Assembly (NCBI GenBank): GCA_013043945.1
Contig: JABEUW010000089.1
Span: forward strand, 1-8,015
Source of the DNA: Vulcanimicrobiota bacterium
GTDB taxonomy: Bacteria > Vulcanimicrobiota > Vulcanimicrobiia > Vulcanimicrobiales > Vulcanimicrobiaceae
Length of the DNA stretch: 8,015 bases
Reading direction: 5' to 3'
Shown: in pieces, positions 5,834 to 8,015 of the stretch
How positions within the stretch are numbered: position 1 is the stretch's first letter
Layout: each line of letters starts with the position of its first letter
Program-made: the position numbers and the translations under genes
The notes under the pieces: generated by a model
Seen by the model: the letters and a program-made list of their open reading frames with translations, nothing else
What the model was told of the DNA's origin: nothing
Database searches by the model: none

Positions 5834-6179
5834 ATTTATATCGCTTCTCTACGCACTAGAACGTAGCTTTTGAGATATACCCCCTCCGACGCCGATACAT
5901 GCATCCAACGTTATGAGGGTCGGCTAGGCTCAGTTGGAGAGCGCCTGAAGAAGTTCTTTACACGTCAACGTTTGCACGACGATCGCAACGGGCCCGCCGA
6001 GTTGCAGAACGCTGAACGTTAACGTTAGTTGAAAGGTCGGTCGGCGCTCCCGGTGCCGATGTCGTCGCGCCGAGGAGCGTGAGGCCGAATGGCTCCACCC
6101 TATCCTCACAAGTCGCCGTTCTTGGGAGATTTCGAAGAACACCGCCACCGATGGGGCGCCTCATGCGATTGAACGTACC
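5834..6179. other. 346-base intergenic region without a convincing gene
   Basis: Frames crossing this stretch give Arg/Ser-rich or unrecognisable products, so I call no protein. It holds an inverted repeat CTACG-N8-CGTAG (5849-5866) in the leader of the secreted gene. A tRNA-like 5' half follows at 5917-5950. Four AACGTT hexamers occur, two fused into a 12-bp palindrome (6015-6026), and a GTTCTT-N11-AAGAAC dyad (6118-6140) precedes the transferase gene. Two divergent promoters must lie here, but no clear -35/-10 pair stands out. A small RNA cannot be excluded. Confidence 0.5.
6118..6140. promoter_or_regulatory. LysR-type T-N11-A dyad upstream of the transferase gene
   Basis: GTTCTT (6118-6123) and AAGAAC (6135-6140) are perfect inverted arms separated by 11 bases, the T-N11-A geometry of LysR-type regulator sites. 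The dyad ends 39 bases before the start codon of the glutathionyl-hydroquinone reductase-like gene. No LysR gene is in the window. The assignment rests on symmetry and spacing alone. Confidence 0.35.
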
Positions 6180-7109
6180 ATGAACGACCTTCGCACGAAC
6201 GCCCAGTTCCCCGACGAGCAGAGCGAGGACGGCCGCTTCGTTCGCCAGCAAGACGCCTTCCGCGACTGGGTGCGCGGTGACGGCAGTTCGCCATATCCCG
6301 CCATCGCCGGACGCTACCACCTGTACGTCTCGCTCGCCTGCCCGTGGGCACATCGAACGATCGTTACCAGAAAATTAAAGAAGCTGGAGCAAGCGATCCC
6401 GATGACGGTCGTCGATCCGATTCGCGACGAACGCGGATGGCGCTTCGGCGAGCGCTTCCTGAGCGAACTCTACCGTGCGACCGATCCGCACTACCGCGGT
6501 CGCGTGACCGTGCCGGTGCTCTGGGATGTGCAGACGCAGCGCATCGTTAGCAATTCCGACGACGACATCATGCGCATGTTCGAAACCGAGTTCGATGCGC
6601 TTGGCGACGCATCGCTCGATCTCTACCCGCACGCCTTGCGCGAAGAGATCGATGCGTTGAACGACGCTATTTTTACCGCAGTGAACGACGGCGTCTATAA
6701 GGCCGGTTTCGCGACCTCACAGAGTGCATACGAAGAGGCGGCGCACGCGCTCTTCGCGATGCTCGATCGGCTCGACGAACGGCTCGCCACGCGCCGATAT
6801 CTTTTCGGAGATCGCCCGGTCGAGACGGACTGGCGCCTCTTCGTAACGCTTATCCGCTTCGACGCAGTCTACGTCGGGCATTTCAAGTGCAATCTTCGCC
6901 GCATCGCCGACTATCCGCAGCTCTCGGGCTATCTGCGCGATCTCTACCAGATTCCGGGTATCGCGGAAACGGTGAACTTCGATCACATCAAGCGCCACTA
7001 TTATATGACCCACGACGACATCAACCCGACACGCATCGTTCCAATCGGGCCGCTCCTTCTGCTCGACGCGCCGCACGGGCGCGAGCGCCTAGCGCATCGA
7101 AGCGCATGA
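6180..7109 (+). CDS. Xi-class glutathione transferase / glutathionyl-hydroquinone reductase-like (YqjG/PcpF/ECM4 family)
   Basis: 309 residues, close to the usual family length. An N-terminal thioredoxin-like domain has the catalytic motif LACPWAHR with Cys54, preceded by RYHLYVS. The helical C-terminal domain carries DGVYKAGFA (171-178), W218 and the family tail HIKRHYYMTH...INPTRIVPIGP (269-291), where Tyr274/275 correspond to the conserved active-site tyrosine. The family reduces glutathionyl-hydroquinones to hydroquinones with glutathione, in the cytoplasm. The glutathione-contacting NESSE/NESAE segment after IVSN is changed to SDDD (126-129), which may alter thiol specificity. ATG 6180 is the first start in the frame; no good Shine-Dalgarno site precedes it, so a different leader or leaderless transcription is possible. 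It overlaps the next gene by ATGA, so the two form an operon. Confidence 0.92.
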   Translation: MNDLRTNAQFPDEQSEDGRFVRQQDAFRDWVRGDGSSPYPAIAGRYHLYVSLACPWAHRTIVTRKLKKLEQAIPMTVVDPIRDERGWRFGERFLSELYRATDPHYRGRVTVPVLWDVQTQRIVSNSDDDIMRMFETEFDALGDASLDLYPHALREEIDALNDAIFTAVNDGVYKAGFATSQSAYEEAAHALFAMLDRLDERLATRRYLFGDRPVETDWRLFVTLIRFDAVYVGHFKCNLRRIADYPQLSGYLRDLYQIPGIAETVNFDHIKRHYYMTHDDINPTRIVPIGPLLLLDAPHGRERLAHRSA

Positions 7110-8015
7110 GCGCTCGGCGGATTCTCGTGACCGGGGCGACCGGCTACATCGGTGGTCGCCTAATTCCGCGCCTGCTCGAAGCGGGCTACGCCGTGCGCTG
7201 CATGGCTCGCGACGCCAAGCGCCTCGACGGCCGCTTCCCTGGCGCAGAGATCGTCGAAGGCGACGTTCTCGACGAAAAGAGCTTGCGCGCTGCGTTTGAG
7301 GGCATGGATGCGGCATACTATCTCGTCCATTCGATGAGCGACTCACTCGAGTTCGAAGAGCGCGACCGCACGGCAGCAACGCTCTTCGGAAGAATCGCTC
7401 GCGAATCTCACGTGCAGCGGGTCGTCTATCTCGGTGGCCTCGGAACCGACGACGATAAGCTCTCGCATCATCTACGCAGTCGACACGAGGTCGGTGAGAG
7501 CTTGCGTGCGAGCGGCGTGCAGTGCATCGAGTTTCGCGCGGCAATGATCGTTGGCAGCGGGAGCATCTCGTTCGAAATGTTGCGCTATCTCACCGAGCGG
7601 CTGCCGGTGATGATCGCGCCCCGCTGGGTGACGACGCTCTCGCAACCAATCTCCGTGCGCGACGTCCTCCTCTATCTCATCGCGGCACTCGATCTTCCGT
7701 CGCGCGAGTCCAAGATCTACGAAATCGGCGGAGCGGAGACGATCACGTATCGCGAGATGATGCTCCGCTACGCGCGCCTGCGCAATCTCAAACGCCGCGT
7801 CATTATCGTTCCGTTTTTTACCCCGCGCCTTTCATCCTACTGGGTGCACATCGTTACCCCCATCCCCGCGCGCCTCGCCCAACCGCTTATCCTCGGATTG
7901 AGCAACGAAGTCGTCGTCCGCGATCCTGCGGCGGCCGCGGATTTTCCGCAGATCGTTCCCGATGGTTTCGACCGTGCAGTCACGCGCGCGCTCGACCGCT
8001 ACCGCACCAACGCCC
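7106..8015 (+). CDS. YbjT-like NAD(P)-binding protein (atypical SDR), 3' truncated
   Basis: Starts at ATG 7106, sharing ATGA with the transferase stop, and stays open to the window end, giving 303 residues. The N-terminus ILVTGATGYIGGRLIPRLL (6-24) is the Rossmann glycine-rich loop TGATGYIGG, followed by a basic residue after strand 2 (R35 in MAR, or R42 in KRL) typical of NADP preference, and VEGDVLD (52-58). AYYLVHSM (about 71-78), VVYLGGLG and the EFRAAMIVGSGS segment are hallmarks of the YbjT/DUF2867-associated branch of extended SDRs. The catalytic YxxxK of classical SDRs is not evident, as usual for this branch. Full-length relatives of about 480 residues carry a C-terminal DUF2867 domain, which here would fall beyond the edge. 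Co-transcription with a hydroquinone reductase suggests a quinone or electrophile redox role, as inference. Confidence 0.88.
   Translation, partial: MSARRILVTGATGYIGGRLIPRLLEAGYAVRCMARDAKRLDGRFPGAEIVEGDVLDEKSLRAAFEGMDAAYYLVHSMSDSLEFEERDRTAATLFGRIARESHVQRVVYLGGLGTDDDKLSHHLRSRHEVGESLRASGVQCIEFRAAMIVGSGSISFEMLRYLTERLPVMIAPRWVTTLSQPISVRDVLLYLIAALDLPSRESKIYEIGGAETITYREMMLRYARLRNLKRRVIIVPFFTPRLSSYWVHIVTPIPARLAQPLILGLSNEVVVRDPAAAADFPQIVPDGFDRAVTRALDRYRTNA

Noticed and set aside
5835..5930. Sigma-70 promoter for the minus-strand secreted gene
   Set aside because: A -10-like TATATC exists, but the only -35-like TTGGAT is about 23 bases away, too far for a normal promoter.
5917..5992. Complete tRNA gene
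   Set aside because: Only the acceptor 5' strand and D-arm are convincing. The putative anticodon stem does not pair, there is no T-arm consensus, and just four acceptor pairs could form.
5930..6148. 72-residue minus-strand frame in the intergenic gap
   Set aside because: The last 35 residues look somewhat protein-like (GGPVAIVVQTLTCKELL), but the first half is Arg/Ser-rich, no ribosome binding site supports its start, and no family is recognised. It also overlaps the tRNA-like and palindromic elements.
7089..7544. 151-residue minus-strand Arg-rich frame
   Set aside because: It is antisense to the YbjT-like gene, whose Rossmann motif and uninterrupted frame are clear.

Overview
The window is bacterial chromosomal DNA. 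It is GC-rich, with GC-leaning third codon positions, short intergenic gaps, several ATGA or longer start/stop overlaps, and readable Shine-Dalgarno sites. The protein set (a DUF2249/DUF59 redox cluster, a YHYH protein, an Xi-class glutathione transferase, a YbjT-like NAD(P)-binding protein) fits a free-living aerobic or facultative soil-type bacterium. The general style recalls Candidatus Eremiobacterota or similar phyla, but that placement is an impression and no rRNA or marker gene is present to test it. No transposase, integrase, CRISPR array or phage gene is visible.

Left part (1-1830, + strand): the 3' end of a multi-helix membrane protein overlaps a DUF2249 protein, which shares ATGA with a DUF59/MIP18 (PaaD-like) protein. 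A GrdB-like protein follows 7 bases later. After about 100 bases comes a second, different DUF2249 protein with its own possible FNR/DNR-like promoter. DUF2249, DUF59 and oxidase/NnrS-like membrane proteins often occur together near respiratory and nitric-oxide genes, so this is probably a redox or metal-cluster module. The exact role is not known.

Centre (1854-4876): a two-component system on the minus strand, histidine kinase then OmpR-type response regulator, overlapping by 17 bases. It is divergent from a secreted YHYH-domain protein. The 121-base divergent gap carries dyads and direct repeats that could be operators.

Right centre (4918-5833): a 60-residue orphan protein converges on a secreted protein built of two 92-residue repeats (about 80% identical). 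A strong intrinsic terminator for the secreted gene lies inside the 3' coding end of the small gene. The 346-base gap 5834-6179 has no convincing gene, but holds a tRNA-like 5' half, a cluster of AACGTT sites including a 12-bp perfect palindrome, and a LysR-type dyad.

Right end (6180-8015, + strand): a glutathionyl-hydroquinone reductase-like protein overlaps by ATGA the start of a YbjT-like NAD(P)-binding protein that runs off the window. The pair is probably an operon for quinone or electrophile metabolism.
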